A DNA stretch of 64,000 bases, taken from assembly GCA_026002935.1 (NCBI GenBank), contig BPGH01000001.1, forward strand, positions 2,392,501-2,456,500. Direction: 5' to 3'. The translations under genes and the position numbers were made by a program. This stretch comes from Acidimicrobiia bacterium. GTDB lineage: Bacteria > Actinomycetota > Acidimicrobiia > IMCC26256 > PALSA-610. Below the pieces are notes generated by a model, which was not told the origin of the DNA, made no database searches, and saw only the letters and a program-made list of their open reading frames with translations. Shown here piece after piece: positions 28,436 through 38,118 of the stretch. Each line of letters starts with the position of its first letter. The stretch's first letter is position 1.

Positions 28436-28915
28436 TCAGTGCGGGCGCCCGCCGGCGAGCAGCTCGAGCGCGTGCGGCACGACGGACAGGATCGCCTCGA
28501 GGCCCTCGATCGCGCCGCCGGTCGAACCCGGCAGGTTGCAGACCAGCGCCGCGCCCCGCGTGCCCGCGACCCCCCGCGACAGCATCCCGAACCCCCGCCC
28601 GCCGCCGTCGCCGACGCGCCGGATCGCCTCCGCGAGGCCCGGCGCCTCCCGCTCCAGGACCGCACGCGTCCCCTCCGGGGTGAGGTCGCGGGGACCGAAC
28701 CCGGTCCCGCCCGTCGTGACCACGAGGCCGGCGAACCCGTCGGTGAGCTCGCGCAGCGCCGCCGCCACGGCCTCGGCGCCGTCCGGAACGACGGCGTGCC
28801 CGACGACCTCGAACCCCGCCTGCGCCAGCCGCTCGACGAGCGCGCGGCCGCTGCGGTCGTCGCGCTCGCCGGCGGCGACGCCGTCGGAGACCGTGAGGAC
28901 CTTCGCCCGCATCAC
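28436..28915 (-). CDS. mogA: Molybdopterin adenylyltransferase-like protein (MogA/MoaB)
   Basis: Molybdenum cofactor synthesis: adenylylates molybdopterin. About 159 residues. LTVSDGVAAGERDDRSG, VVTTGGTGFGPRDLTPEGT and CNLPGSTGGAIEGLEAIL are the family signatures. MogA and MoaB cannot be separated by these motifs. Start GTG 28915 or ATG 28912; both overlap the rpe stop. Last gene of the mihF operon. No other moa/moe gene is in the window. Confidence 0.88.
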   Translation of the reverse strand: MMRAKVLTVSDGVAAGERDDRSGRALVERLAQAGFEVVGHAVVPDGAEAVAAALRELTDGFAGLVVTTGGTGFGPRDLTPEGTRAVLEREAPGLAEAIRRVGDGGGRGFGMLSRGVAGTRGAALVCNLPGSTGGAIEGLEAILSVVPHALELLAGGRPH

Positions 28916-29586
28916 CGGGCCGCGGCACGCGCCGCCACCGCGACCTCGCGCATCCGCCGGGCGGCGCCCGCCGGGTCGTCCTGGTGGAAGATCCCGGTGC
29001 CCGACACGAGGACGTCGGCACCGGCGGCCGCGGCGAGGTGCGCGTTGTCGAGCTTGATGCCGCCGTCGATCTCGATCTCCAGGTCGAGGCCGCGCTCGTC
29101 CACGATGCGGCGGGCGGCGCGCACCTTCTCGAGCACCTCGGGGATGAACGCCTGGCCGCCGAACCCCGTCCTGACGCTCATCACGAGCAGCACGCCGACC
29201 TCGCCGAGGTACGGCTCCACCGCGTCGAACGGCGTCTCGGGCTCCAGCGTGATGCCGGGCCGCATGCCGAGCGCCCGGATCCCGTCGAGCAGGGGCCGCG
29301 GGTCGCCGAGCTCGACGTGCACGGTGACCCCGTCGGCGCCCGCGTCGGCGAAGGCGGGCAGCAGCACCGCCGGGTTGTCGACCATCAGGTGGCAGTCGAG
29401 GAAGAGGTCGGTGTGCCGGCGCAGCGCGGCGACGACCGGCGGCCCGATCGTCAGGTTCGGCACGTAGTGGCCGTCCATGCAGTCGACGTGCAGGAGGTCG
29501 GCCTCCGGCGCGACGCGCGCGACGTCGGACGCGAGGTTCGCGAAGTCCGCCGCGAGGATCGAGGGCGCGATCTTCATCGAGGGCAC
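28912..29586 (-). CDS. rpe: Ribulose-phosphate 3-epimerase
   Basis: Interconverts ribulose-5-P and xylulose-5-P. TIM barrel, about 221-224 residues. KIAPSILAADFANL, LLHVDCMDGHYVPNLTIGP, DCHLMVDNP and EIDGGIKLDNAHLAAAAGADVLVSG are diagnostic. Start GTG 29586 or, more family-like, ATG 29577. It follows the rsmB stop almost directly. Confidence 0.96.
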   Translation of the reverse strand: MPSMKIAPSILAADFANLASDVARVAPEADLLHVDCMDGHYVPNLTIGPPVVAALRRHTDLFLDCHLMVDNPAVLLPAFADAGADGVTVHVELGDPRPLLDGIRALGMRPGITLEPETPFDAVEPYLGEVGVLLVMSVRTGFGGQAFIPEVLEKVRAARRIVDERGLDLEIEIDGGIKLDNAHLAAAAGADVLVSGTGIFHQDDPAGAARRMREVAVAARAAAR

Positions 29587-29587
29587 G

Positions 29588-30901
29588 TTACCCAGGGCCG
29601 GATGCGGCCCGTTCGAGCACCAGCACGTACATCCCGTCGGTGCCCGCCGCGCAGGGGGCGAGACGGGCGCCGCGGCCCAGCGGCACCCAGGGCGCGGGCG
29701 GCGGCGCCAGCGCGACGAAGTCGCCGAGCGCCTCCGCCGCGAACTCGTCGATCGCGACGGTCTCGGCGGCGGTCAGCGTGCACACCGAGTAGACGAGGCG
29801 GCCGCCCGGCCGCACCGCGCGCGCGGCCTCCAGCAGCAGCGCGCGCTGCAGGCCGGCGAGCGCCTCGACGTCGCCGGGCCGGACCCGCCAGCGGGCGTCG
29901 GGCCGCCGGCGCAGCACCCCGAGCCCGCTGCACGGGGCGTCGAGCAGCACGCGGTCGAACGCGCCCGTGCGCACCGGGAGCTGCCGCCCGTCGGCCACCG
30001 CGACCCGCACGCCGCGCAGGCCGAGGCGCGCGACCGCGCGCGCGACGGTGCGGGCCCGGCCCGGGTGCCGGTCGGCCGCGAGGACGAGGCCGGTGTCGCC
30101 CATGCGCTCGGCCGCGGCGCCCGCCTTGCCGCCCGGCGCCGCCGCGACGTCGAGCACGCGCTCGCCGGGGCGGGGGTCGAGCGCGGCGACGACCGCCTGG
30201 CTCGCCTGGTCCTGAGGGGTCGCCCGCCCGTCGCGCACCGCGGGGAGCGCGCCCACGTCGCCGGCGCCGTGCACGACGAGCGCGTCGGGCACGAGCGCAC
30301 CGCGCCCGACCCGCGCGCCACCGGCCCGCAGCTCCCGCTCCACCTCCTCGACCGACGCGCGCAGCGGGTTGACCCGCAGCGTCACCGGCGGCGGCTGGTC
30401 GGCGAGCGCGAGGGTGCGCAGCGCGTCGTCGCGCCCGAGCTCGCGCACGAGCGTCTCGACGATCCAGTCGGGGTGCGAGGTGCGCACGCCGACCGCCTCG
30501 ACGCCGTCGCCCGCCGGCCACGGCCACGGCGGCCCGCGCCGGGCGAGCGCGCGCAGGACCCCGTTCACGTACCCGCGCGCACGTGCCGGCACCGCCGCCA
30601 CCGTCTCGGCGACCGCGGCGTGCGGCGCGACCCCCGAGTGGAGCTGGTACGCGCCGAGCCGCAGGGCGGCGCGCACGACCGGGTCGAGGTCGGGGAGGGG
30701 CCGCGCCGAGACCTGGGCGAGCTGGTGGTCGAGCGCGCGCTGCATCCTGATCGTCCCGTGCACGAGCTCCGTGACGTGGGCGCGGTCGCGCGCCGACAGG
30801 CCGCGCCGGCGCGCGAGCAGCCGCGGCACGAGGACGTGCGCGTACGCCCCGCCCTCGACCCGCACGAGCGCGTCGATCGCGACCTCGCGGCTCGCGCTCA
30901 C
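29588..30901 (-). CDS. rsmB: 16S rRNA (cytosine-967-C5)-methyltransferase
   Basis: NOL1/NOP2/Sun-family m5C methyltransferase, 437 residues. The N-terminal NusB-like domain (AIDALVRVEGGAYAHV, RDRAHVTELVHGTIRM) is followed by the SAM domain: VLDVAAAPGGKAGAAAERMG, and the two catalytic Cys motifs DAPCSGLGVLRRRP and VYSVCTLTAAE. GTG 30901 overlaps the fmt stop (GTGA). Intact. Usual partner of fmt, def and priA. Confidence 0.95.
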   Translation of the reverse strand: MSASREVAIDALVRVEGGAYAHVLVPRLLARRRGLSARDRAHVTELVHGTIRMQRALDHQLAQVSARPLPDLDPVVRAALRLGAYQLHSGVAPHAAVAETVAAVPARARGYVNGVLRALARRGPPWPWPAGDGVEAVGVRTSHPDWIVETLVRELGRDDALRTLALADQPPPVTLRVNPLRASVEEVERELRAGGARVGRGALVPDALVVHGAGDVGALPAVRDGRATPQDQASQAVVAALDPRPGERVLDVAAAPGGKAGAAAERMGDTGLVLAADRHPGRARTVARAVARLGLRGVRVAVADGRQLPVRTGAFDRVLLDAPCSGLGVLRRRPDARWRVRPGDVEALAGLQRALLLEAARAVRPGGRLVYSVCTLTAAETVAIDEFAAEALGDFVALAPPPAPWVPLGRGARLAPCAAGTDGMYVLVLERAASGPG

Positions 30902-31803
30902 GGCCCGGCCGCGACGGCGACCTCGCCCCGGATCCCGCGCCGCCACGCGTCGCCGGGCAGCGCGCGCCGGCCCTCGGACTGCACCTCGTCGAGCGCGAGG
31001 CCGCCGTCGGCCGTCGCGAGCACGGCGTCGGTCGTCGATCGTGCCGACCGGGCCGGGCGCGGACGCGACGGCGTGGGCACGCCACACCTTCACGCGCCGG
31101 CCGGCGGCCTCGAACCACGCGCCGGGCCGCGGGTTGCCCGCCCGCACCAGGCGCGCGAGGTCGCGTGCGGGACGGGCCGGGTCGATGCGGAACTCGTCCA
31201 CCGTGAGCTTCCCGGCGTAGGTCGGCTCGCCCCGCTGCGGCTCGGGCCGCGCGGCCGGCGAGCCGCGGCAGGTGCTCGAGCAGCAGCGCGGTCCCCATCG
31301 TGACGAGCCGGGCGCGCAGCTCGCCGGCGGTCTCGTCGGGCCCGATCGGCGTGCGCGCGCACGCGTACACCGGGCCCGGTGTCGAGCCCCTCCTCCACCC
31401 GCATCAGGCACACGCCGGTCTCGTCGTCGCCGGCGAGGATCGCCCGCTCCACGGGCGCCGCGCCGCGCCAGCGGGGCAGCAGCGAGAAGTGCACGTTCAC
31501 GAAGCCGAGCGGCACCGCCTCGAGCAGCGCGACCGGCAGGAGCTGCCCGAACGCGACGACGACCCCCGCGTCGGCGCCGCTCGCGCGGACGTCACCGACC
31601 ACCTCGCGCGCCCGGGCCGGCACCCGCACCGGCAGCCCCAGCTCCTCGGCGGCCCGCCGCACCGGTGAGGGGTCGGCGCGCCCGCCACGGGAGCGGCGCC
31701 GGTCGGGCTGGGTCACGACGAGCGCGACCTCGTGGCCCGCCGCCACGAGCGCGCGCAGCGGCCCGACCGCGTCGTCGGGGGTGCCGAGGTAGACGACCCG
31801 CAC
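30898..31803 (-). CDS. fmt: Methionyl-tRNA formyltransferase (three frameshifts)
   Basis: Formylates initiator Met-tRNA using 10-formyl-THF. The N-terminal domain has VYLGTPDDAVGPLRALV and NVHFSLLPRWRGAAPVERAI (HxSLLPxxRG, catalytic). The C-terminal OB domain has AGKLTVDEFRIDP, then GDAWRRGIRGEV. The frame breaks near 31375, 31260 and 31035. The span fits about 302 residues, near normal. GTG 31803. The three breaks in 900 bp are part of a general pattern of likely sequencing errors. Confidence 0.88.
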
Positions 31804-31865
31804 GTCAGCGGGCCGCCGCGCGCCGGGGGCGCCCGCGGGCCGCGGCGCCGTGGGACCGCACCGCG

Positions 31866-32390
31866 CTAGAGCGCGTGACGGCGCCCGGCGGGCGTGGGTG
31901 CACCCATCCCCTGCTCGCGCAGGAGGCGCATCGCCCGCTTGCGCTCGTCGCGCTCGAGGCGGTCCAGCATGAGCACGCCGTCGAGGTGGTCGATCTCGTG
32001 GAGGAACACCCGGCCGAGCAGCTCGTCGCCCTGCACGACGACGTCGTTGCCGTCGAGGTCGAGGCCTCGCACCGTCACGACCTTCGGGCGCACGACCTCG
32101 AACGCGAGCCCCGGCAGCGACAGGCAGCCCTCCTCGTAGGTCCACTCCCCCGTGGCCTCGACGACCTCCGGGTTGATCAGCACGGCGGGGCCGTCGCCGA
32201 CGTCGTAGACGAAGAACCGCTTCTGCACGCCGACCTGCGGCGCGGCGAGCCCGACGCCGGGCGCGTCGTACATCGTGTCGTACATCGCGTCGACGAGCGT
32301 CGCGAGCGCGCCGTCGATCTCGGTGACGGGCGCGGCCGGCCGCTTGAGCACGGGGTCGCCGAAGACGCGGATCGTGTGCGTGGGCACCAC
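31866..32390 (-). CDS. def: Peptide deformylase
   Basis: Removes the N-formyl group from nascent proteins. 174 residues. All three motifs are intact: GVGLAAPQVGV (motif I), EGCLSLPG (motif II, metal Cys; Leu in place of the usual Val) and HEIDHLDGVL (motif III, metal His pair and Glu). GTG 32390 is the likely start, with a second GTG at 32387. A 62-bp gap to fmt shows no clear signal. Confidence 0.96.
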   Translation of the reverse strand: MVPTHTIRVFGDPVLKRPAAPVTEIDGALATLVDAMYDTMYDAPGVGLAAPQVGVQKRFFVYDVGDGPAVLINPEVVEATGEWTYEEGCLSLPGLAFEVVRPKVVTVRGLDLDGNDVVVQGDELLGRVFLHEIDHLDGVLMLDRLERDERKRAMRLLREQGMGAPTPAGRRHAL

Positions 32391-32417
32391 GCCATGGTAC
32401 CGGCGGGCGCGCGCCCC

Positions 32418-34144
32418 TCAGACCCGGGGCGGGTCGACGGCGACCCGCAGCCGCCCGGCGGGCCGCGCGGCGCGCACCGCGGCCGCGAGCGCCCCGGCGA
32501 GGGCGTCCGCGCCGGCGGCGAGGGCCAGCGCGCGGCCGTCGCCCGGGCCGAGCACCCGCACGCCGGCGGCGCGCAGCGCGCCGGCCGCGGCGGCGAGGGC
32601 GGCGTCGTCGCCCGTCAGCTCGGCGAGCGCGCCGAAGGGCGGGTAGCCGAGCGCGCGCCGCCGCTCCAGCTCGGCCGCGGCGACCGTCGCGGGGTCGCCG
32701 TGCGCGACCGCGCGGACCACCTCGTGGTCGGGCGCCCGGGTCTGCAGCAGCAACAGCGTGTCCCGGCGCGGCCGCGCGGCGAGGAGCTGCGCGCCGCGCG
32801 CGACGAGCCACAGCGCCTGCACGGCCGCGCGGTACCGGGGCGCGAACAGCTCCTGGTCGAGGTCGAGGTAGGCGACCAGCACCGGCCGGCGGCGGCGCAC
32901 GTCCGCGCGGTGCAGCACGGCCTCGGTGCCGACGGCCACGTGCGCGCCGTCGGGCAGCGGCCCGGACTCCGCGTCGATGTCGACGACGCGGCGGCCCGGC
33001 AGGAGCGCGGCGAGCTCCTCCCCCACGCGGGTCACGCCCGACCGCAGCACGCGCAGCCGGGTCGAACCGCACGCACCGCACAGCGCGGGACGCTCGTCGG
33101 CACGGTCCCAGCGCACGAGGCCGTGGCACTCGGCGCACGCCAGCAGCCGGAAGCGCCCGCGCCGGTTGAGCACGCACACCGCGAACCCCTGCGCGGCGCG
33201 CAGCGCGCGGGCGAGCGGCTCGGTGAGCAGCCGTGCGCCCGGCGGCTCCTCGCGCCGGTCGACGACGAGCGTGCGCGGCCAGCCGGTCGCCTCGACGTCG
33301 GCGGCCGGCGCGTGCACCTGCACGCCCGGCATCGCCAGCGCCTCGACGGTCGGCGCCGCGGACACGACGGTGAACGCGGCGCCCGCGCGGCGCGCCCGCT
33401 CGGCGAGCACGTCGCGCGCGTGCCAGGTCGGGACCCGCTCCTCCTGCAGCGCCTCGTCCGCGTCGTCGACGACGACGGCCGCGGCGAGGTCGGGCACGGG
33501 TGCGAGCGCGGCGACGCGGCCCCCCACGACGACGCAGCCGCCGGCGGCCGCGCGTCGCCACGCCCGGGTGCGCTGCGCGTCGGTCTCGCCGGAGTGCGCG
33601 AGCGCCACCGCGCGGCCGGTGGCCGCCAGCGACCGGGCGAGCACCGACGCGCGGGCGTGGTCCGCCACGCAGACGATCGTCGAGCCGGCCGGCGCCAGCA
33701 GCGACTCGACGACGGGGCGGCGGTCCCGCAGCGGCGGCACCCGCACCACCGCGACCCGCCGCGCCCCGGGCGCCTCGGCCGGCAGGCGCCGGCCGCGGCG
33801 GCATCGGGCCCGCCCGGGGGGACCACGTTGGGCGGCGAGGCGGAGCGGAGCACCGCGACGAGCGGCCCGCACCAGCGCCACGCGACCCACCGGGCGAGTT
33901 CGACGACCGCCGCCGGCGGCCCGGCCGACACGACCGCGGCGAGCGGCAACAACGGGTCCCGGACCTCCGGTTCGACGTCGTCGGCCACGACCCAGCCGCG
34001 CACGCGCCGGCCGTGCAGCGGCACCCGCACGATCGACCCGACGCGCACGCGTGCCGCCAGGGCGGCGGGGACCTCGTAGTCGAAGGTCCGTTCGACGGCG
34101 GTGACGTCGGGCGCGACGCGACAGACGCGCCCGCCCGGGGTCAC
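32418..34144 (-). CDS. priA: Actinobacterial PriA-like replication restart protein (one frameshift)
   Basis: Primosomal protein N' of the actinobacterial type. The N-terminal 3'BD-like domain ([22 protein letters not shown] and VRGWVV) is present. In the core no Walker A lysine motif is found where one should be ([16 protein letters not shown]) and the DEAH box reads [11 protein letters not shown]. Only part of the Cys cluster remains (CAECHGLV and CGACGST). HAMAP treats such actinobacterial PriA as lacking helicase activity. One break near 33782-33790 joins the halves (about 575 residues). GTG 34144. Confidence 0.85.
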
Positions 34145-34148
34145 CGCG

Positions 34149-35341
34149 CTACGCGCCGGCGGCGCGCCGCAGCTCGTCGGCGTAGGCGTCGACCTCTTCC
34201 CAGGTGAAGCCCTCGCCGTCGCGCCGGCCGAAGTGGCCGTAGGCCGCGGTGCGGCGGAAGATCGGGCGGCGCAGGTCGAGCCGCTCGATGATGCCGCGGG
34301 GCGCATGTCGAACACGTCGCGCACCATGCCCTCGAGCCGCTCGGGCGCGATCTCGGAGGTCCCGAACGTCTCGATCATGATCGACACCGGGCGCGCCACG
34401 CCGATCGCGTAGGCGACCTGCGCCTCGCAGCGCTTCGCGAGCCCGGCGGCGACGACCGCCTTCGCGATCTGGCGCACCGCGTAGGCCGCCGAGCGGTCGA
34501 CCTTCGTCGGGTCCTTGCCCGAGAACGCGCCGCCGCCGTGGCGCGCCATGCCGCCGTAGGTGTCGACGATGATCTTGCGGCCCGGTGAGCCCGCAGTCGG
34601 CCTGCGGGCCGCCGAGCTCGAACTGGCCGGTCGGGTTGACGAAGACCTCGTAGTCGTCGTCGGCGAACTGCTCGGGGAGCGAGGGGCGGATCACGTGCTC
34701 GATCAGGGCCGGCCGCAGGTCGTCCTCGATGCTGATCCCCGGGTCGTGCTGGGTCGAGATCAGCACGGTGTTCAGCCGGCGGGGCACGCCGTCCTCGTAG
34801 TCGATCGACACCTGCGTCTTGCCGTCGGGCCGCAGGAAGCCGACCACCCCGGGCGCCGGACCTCGGTGAGGCGTGCCGCGAGCCGGTGCGCGAGCCAGAT
34901 CGGCATCGGCATCAGGTCGTCGGTCTCGTCGCACGCGTACCCGAACATCATCCCCTGGTCGCCCGCGCCGACCTCGTCGTAGGGGTCGCCGCCGCCGGTG
35001 CGCTGCTCCAGCGCCTTGTCGACACCCATCGCGATGTCGGGCGACTGCTCGTCGATCGACACGATGACGCCGCACGTCTTGCCGTCGATGCCGTACTTCG
35101 CGTCGGTGTAGCCGATCTCGCAGATCGTGTCGCGGGCCAGGCGCGAGAAGTCGATGTGTGCCTTCGTGCTGATCTCGCCGGCGACCACGACGAGACCCGT
35201 CGTGACCATCGTCTCGCAGGCCACCCGTCCGTAGGGATCCTCGGAGAGCACGGCGTCGAGGACGGTGTCGGAGATCTGGTCGGCCATCTTGTCGGGGTGG
35301 CCCTCGGTGACCGACTCCGACGTGAACGTGTGCCTGCTCAC
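34149..35341 (-). CDS. metK: S-adenosylmethionine synthase (three frameshifts)
   Basis: Makes SAM from Met and ATP. About 397 residues. The N-terminal domain has [20 protein letters not shown] and [16 protein letters not shown]. The central domain has [16 protein letters not shown] and [19 protein letters not shown]. The C-terminal domain has [19 protein letters not shown] and AYGHFGRRD. Breaks lie near 34860, 34590 and 34300. All conserved blocks are present in order across frames. GTG 35341 overlaps the coaBC stop (GTGA). Confidence 0.92.
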
Positions 35342-36579
35342 TCGTCCGGATCCTCCTGCGCGGGTGCGGCGGAATCGTACGACGGACCCGCGCCCGCCGA
35401 CGAGTGCAACGCCGCGATCCGGTCGCAGATCACCCCGGCGAGGTCGTCCTTGCTCATGAGTGGGAGGGCTTCGGTACCACCGTGCGCATCGAGGAGAACG
35501 GCCCGGTTGGTGTCGACTTCGAACCCCGAGTCGGGCGCCGACACGTCGTTCGCGACGATCAGGTCGAGACGCTTGCGCTCGAGCTTGTCCCGCGCGTGCT
35601 CCAGCAGGCGCTCGGTCTCCGCCGCGAACCCGACCACCACCTGGTCCCGGCGGCGCCGGCCGGCGACGGCCGCCAGGACGTCCGGGGTCGGCTCGAGCAC
35701 GACCTCCGGGACGCCCTCGCCCTTCTTGATCTTCTGGCCCGCCGCCGCCTTCGGCCGGAAGTCGGCGACCGCGGCCGCCATCACCAGCACGTCGGTGGCG
35801 TCGAGCCGCGCCAGCACCGCGTCGTGCACCTCCTGCGCGGTCTCGACGCGCACGACGTCGACACCGGCGGGCGCGGGGCGGCCCTGGGTCGTCACGAGCG
35901 TCACGCGTGCACCGCGCCGCAACGCCGCCGCGGCGACCGCGTAGCCCATCTTCCCCGACGACCGGTTGCCGATGAACCGCACGGGGTCGAGCGGCTCGCG
36001 CGTCCCGCCCGCGGTGACCAGCACCCGCACCCCGGCGAGCGGCCCGCCGCGCGCGCCCAGCAGCGCGAGCACCGTGTCGGCGACGTCGGCCGGGTCGGCG
36101 AGGCGCCCCGCGCCGACGTCGCCGCCCGCGAGGCGGCCGGTCGCCGGCTCGAGGACGTGGACGCCGCGGCGGCGCAACGTCGCGAGGTTCTCCTGCACCG
36201 CCGGGTGCTCCCACATCTCGGTGTGCATCGCCGGGCACACGAGCACCGGCGCGCGGGTCGCGAGGAGCGTCGCCGTCAGCAGGTCGTCGGAGATACCGGC
36301 CGCGTACTTCCCGAGCAGCTTCGCCGTCGCGGGCGCGACGACGACCAGGTCGGCCTGCTGGCCGAGACGGGTGTGCGGGATGGGCTCGGGACCGTCGAAC
36401 AGCGACGTGTGCGCGGGCTCCGACGCGAGCGCGGAGAACGTGACGGCACCGACGAACCGCTGCGCGTCGTCGGTGAGCACGGGCGCGACGTGCACGCCCG
36501 CGTCGACGAGACGCCGGCACACCTCGACCGCCTTGTACGCGGCGATCCCGCCGCACACCCCGAGGACGACGCGCGCCAT
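35338..36579 (-). CDS. coaBC: Bifunctional phosphopantothenoylcysteine decarboxylase/synthetase
   Basis: Two steps of coenzyme A synthesis. 413 residues. The CoaC half has [21 protein letters not shown]-site [19 protein letters not shown] and [14 protein letters not shown]. The CoaB half has [20 protein letters not shown] with the CTP-site loop and [14 protein letters not shown] 36579. It follows rpoZ by 24 bp. Intact. Confidence 0.96.
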   Translation of the reverse strand: MARVVLGVCGGIAAYKAVEVCRRLVDAGVHVAPVLTDDAQRFVGAVTFSALASEPAHTSLFDGPEPIPHTRLGQQADLVVVAPATAKLLGKYAAGISDDLLTATLLATRAPVLVCPAMHTEMWEHPAVQENLATLRRRGVHVLEPATGRLAGGDVGAGRLADPADVADTVLALLGARGGPLAGVRVLVTAGGTREPLDPVRFIGNRSSGKMGYAVAAAALRRGARVTLVTTQGRPAPAGVDVVRVETAQEVHDAVLARLDATDVLVMAAAVADFRPKAAAGQKIKKGEGVPEVVLEPTPDVLAAVAGRRRRDQVVVGFAAETERLLEHARDKLERKRLDLIVANDVSAPDSGFEVDTNRAVLLDAHGGTEALPLMSKDDLAGVICDRIAALHSSAGAGPSYDSAAPAQEDPDE

Positions 36580-36603
36580 CGCGGCCACCCGGGGGACGGG
36601 GCG

Positions 36604-36928
36604 CTACGCGCTCTCGCCGGGCTCGGGCGATCCGCCGGCCCCGTCGCCGGCGGCCGCCCTCCTCGGCGGCCTCGGCCGGGGCCTCGACCCGCTCGTACTG
36701 GATCTTGCCGGCCGCGACCTCCTCCAGCGCGATCGACAGCGGCTTGCGCGACACCGAGGTGACCTGCGGCGGGACGATCCGGCCGAGCCCCTCGCCGAGC
36801 TGGTTGTAGTAGTCGTTGATCTCACGCGCGCGCATCGCGGAGAGCGTGACCAGCGTGAACTTCGAGTCGACGCGCTCGAGCAGCCGCTCGATGCGCGGTT
36901 CCGTCAACGACGCGCGACGGTCGGACAT
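36604..36928 (-). CDS. rpoZ: RNA polymerase omega subunit (frameshift in tail)
   Basis: Omega subunit, which stabilises beta-prime. [39 protein letters not shown] and [16 protein letters not shown] are the conserved helices (quoted in part; Ser/Lys/Phe core around residues 22-60). ATG 36928. The conserved domain is intact. The acidic Pro/Ala tail loses frame near 36655; the span is 325 bp, one over a multiple of three. The restored end reads GSPEPGESA. Without correction the frame would run implausibly through coaBC. Confidence 0.88.
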
Positions 36929-36944
36929 GCGGGGTGCGGGCCTC

Positions 36945-36999
36945 CTCGGGTGCGACGGGCTCGGGTGGGCTCGGGTGCGCTCTGGTGGGCTCGGGTGCG
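36945..36999. repeat. 10-bp tandem repeat between gmk and rpoZ
   Basis: Four contiguous 10-bp units, CTCGGGTGGG, CTCGGGTGCG, CTCTGGTGGG and CTCGGGTGCG (36960-36999), with a fifth copy at 36945-36954. A similar CTGGTGCGGT pair occurs at about 38000-38018 before mihF. One helical turn per unit suggests aligned protein binding; this is inference. Confidence 0.65.
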
Positions 37000-37007
37000 A
37001 GCGTGCG

Positions 37008-37565
37008 TCAGCGGACGCCCGCCCGGCGCTGCGCCAGGATAGCAGCGACCTCCTCGACCGCCTGCTCGACGTCGTGGTTCACGACGACGGCGTCGAAGCG
37101 CTCGGCGGCGATCCGCTCCTCGGCCTCGGCCCGCGCCAGGCGCCGCTCCAGCTCCTCGGGCGACTCGGTGCCCCGCTCGGCGAGCCGCCGCCGCTGCTCC
37201 TCGCGCGAGGGCGCCCGCACGAACACGAGGAGCGCGTCGGGGATCTGCTCCCGCACCGCCAGCGCCCCCTGGACGTCGACCTCGAGCAGCACGTCGTGCC
37301 CCGCGGCCAGCTCGTCGAGCACGAACCCGCGGGGCGTGCCCTTCAGGTCGCCGTAGACCTCGAACCACTCGAGGAACCCGCCCTCGTCCCGGAGCCGCTC
37401 GAACTCCTCCCGGGTCACGAAGTGGTAATCGACGCCGTCGACCTCACCTTCGCGTCTGGGCCTGGTCGTCCACGACACGGACCAGCGCAGGTCCGGGTCG
37501 CGGGCCCGCAGCCGTGCGCCGATCGCACCCTTGCCCGCCCCGGACGTCCCCGCGAGGACGAGCAG
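37008..37565 (-). CDS. gmk: Guanylate kinase, start codon unclear
   Basis: Phosphorylates GMP. P-loop [16 protein letters not shown] is at the very N-terminus. Then come [22 protein letters not shown] (GMP site), [14 protein letters not shown] and [15 protein letters not shown]. About 185 residues. No ATG, GTG or TTG precedes the P-loop in frame. CTG 37565 is the nearest usable codon; the codon before it is GTC (37568). Either a rare start or a one-base error must be assumed. mihF ends eight bases upstream. Confidence 0.9.
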   Translation of the reverse strand: MLVLAGTSGAGKGAIGARLRARDPDLRWSVSWTTRPRREGEVDGVDYHFVTREEFERLRDEGGFLEWFEVYGDLKGTPRGFVLDELAAGHDVLLEVDVQGALAVREQIPDALLVFVRAPSREEQRRRLAERGTESPEELERRLARAEAEERIAAERFDAVVVNHDVEQAVEEVAAILAQRRAGVR

Positions 37566-37572
37566 GACGCCC

Positions 37573-37965
37573 TCAGCGATCGCGCGCCTCTTCGTCGCGC
37601 CGGCGCTGCTCGTTGAGCAGCTCCCGCCGGTACTCCGCGTCCTCGGCCGCCCGGAGCAGGCGCTCGCGCTGGTTCTGGCCGACGCCGCCGAGCCGGCGGG
37701 AGTCGCTGATCCCGAGCGCCCGCATGAGCCGGACCGCGTTCACCTTGCCGATCCCCGGGAGCGACTCGAGCACGCTCACGACCTTCAGCTTCGCGAGCAT
37801 CGCGGCGGCCTCGTCGCGCCGGTCCGCCTGGTCGAACAGCTCGGCGAGGCTGAGCGAGCCGATCTTGAGCTTGTCCTTCACCTCCGCACGCTGGCGCCGC
37901 GCGGCGGCGGCCTTCTCGAGCGCCTGTTGACGCTGCTCGGGGGTGAGCAGAGGCGGGTTCGCCAT
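37573..37965 (-). CDS. mihF: Actinobacterial integration host factor (mIHF)
   Basis: Nucleoid-associated DNA-bending protein specific to Actinobacteria. 130 residues. ALEKAAAARRQRAEVKDKL starts the N-terminal helix, then the H2TH core VVSVLESLPGIGKVNAVRLM and LMRALGISDSRRLGGVGQNQ, the DNA-contacting loop. A charged tail (RRELLNEQRRRDEEARDR) ends it. ATG 37965 has GGAGGA nine bases upstream. First gene of the long core-gene operon. This gene is a strong marker of the phylum. Confidence 0.97.
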   Translation of the reverse strand: MANPPLLTPEQRQQALEKAAAARRQRAEVKDKLKIGSLSLAELFDQADRRDEAAAMLAKLKVVSVLESLPGIGKVNAVRLMRALGISDSRRLGGVGQNQRERLLRAAEDAEYRRELLNEQRRRDEEARDR

Positions 37966-38043
37966 GGCGGAGTCCTCCGTAGGGGCACGGCAACGCGGCC
38001 TGGTGCGGTCTGGTGCGCCCGGGGCCGAGGGCGGCGACGGGCC

Positions 38044-38071
38044 AGCATAGCGACCGGCCGGCGCGCCGCAA
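38044..38071 (-). promoter_or_regulatory. Putative promoter for the mihF operon
   Basis: Minus strand TTGCGG (38071-38066), a 16-bp spacer and TATGCT (38049-38044), giving a leader of about 70 nt with two CTGGTGCG copies and a good GGAGGA site. It fits a housekeeping sigma-A promoter. The rest of the 153-bp gap to pyrF shows nothing else. Confidence 0.55.
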
Positions 38072-38118
38072 CCGGGGGGCCGCTTGCGCCCCGCGCGGCC
38101 CCGCGCTATCGCGTCGCG

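Noticed and set aside
36945-36999. CRISPR-like array
   Set aside because: Units are 10 bp with no spacers and no cas genes are present.
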